A DNA stretch of 64,000 bases from Tistrella bauzanensis (GTDB taxonomy: Bacteria > Pseudomonadota > Alphaproteobacteria > Tistrellales > Tistrellaceae): NCBI RefSeq assembly GCF_014636235.1, contig NZ_BMDZ01000012.1:32549-96548 (forward strand), given 5' to 3'. Shown piece by piece: positions 63,943 through 64,000 of this stretch. Each line of letters starts with the position of its first letter. The first letter of the stretch is position 1. Position numbers and translations under genes: made by a program. The notes beneath the pieces were generated by a model. That model was not told where the DNA came from. It did no database searches and worked only from the letters and a program-made list of their open reading frames with translations.

Positions 63943-64000
63943 TTAAGCTGCGATGATGCTTGCGAGGAAGTCGTCGTCCCAAGCGGCGACCTTGCGTCGG
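63943..64000 (-). CDS. C-terminal end of an unidentified gene entering from the right edge
   Basis: Read from the right edge on the minus strand the frame codes RRKVAAWDDDFLASIIAA then TAA (63945-63943). The peptide has a natural protein-like composition and the DNA shows the expected codon pattern, and it lies convergent to kdsB. Only 18 residues are visible, so no family is named; a transposase end is one possibility. Confidence 0.4.
   Translation of the reverse strand, partial: RRKVAAWDDDFLASIIAA

Overview
This is a gene-dense, very GC-rich chromosomal window (roughly two-thirds G+C by eye) from an alphaproteobacterium. Supporting signs are a MucR/Ros-type regulator, a Fur plus Irr pair, the ornithine-lipid pair olsB-olsA, COQ7-type ubiquinone hydroxylase, a CycM-like membrane cytochrome c, and the orders miaB-ybeZ-ybeY-ybeX-lnt-(XRE)-metK and rimP-nusA-ylxR-infB-rbfA-truB-rpsO-pnp. 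A Rhodospirillales/Tistrella-like organism would fit, but the genus is inference. No rRNA, tRNA, CRISPR array, prophage or complete insertion sequence was seen.

Layout. 1-9.5 kb: a partial DUF429-like gene, a class III nucleotide cyclase, a GNAT, an Nfu Fe-S scaffold, a lipid kinase with an SDR, a VanX-like dipeptidase, tsaB-rimI, a TusA-like protein, mucR and fur. 9.6-17.8 kb: olsB-olsA, then miaB-ybeZ-ybeY-ybeX-lnt, mostly joined by 4-bp start/stop overlaps. 18-32 kb: XRE regulator, metK behind a highly structured leader, trmB, then the translation/RNA operon rimP to pnp, whose leader carries an intrinsic terminator. 32.5-38.3 kb: a flavin oxidoreductase with four clustered Cys, irr-rubrerythrin, an SH3 protein, a 2-hydroxyacid dehydrogenase and gluQ.

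38.5-43.7 kb is the most unusual part: five co-directional genes for a DRE-TIM aldolase, a haem-oxygenase-fold oxidase, a class IV aminotransferase, an ATP-grasp ligase and an RraA-type aldolase. They read like a compact biosynthetic cassette that I cannot match to a known pathway. A histidine kinase follows. 45-55 kb holds an HNH endonuclease, an aminotransferase, coq7-dsbB, an orphan TAXI binding protein, a leucyl aminopeptidase, a frameshifted secreted lipase, a parDE toxin-antitoxin pair and ada. 55-64 kb holds the yejABEF-type oligopeptide ABC transporter, hisN, a membrane cytochrome c and kdsB.

A second theme is structural. Five of the eight convergent gene junctions in the window carry short tandem repeats (14-18 bp units, 2-4 copies) of different sequence; in three the stop codon of a gene lies inside the repeated unit. 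The remaining convergent junctions have a 20-bp perfect hairpin, or no repeat.
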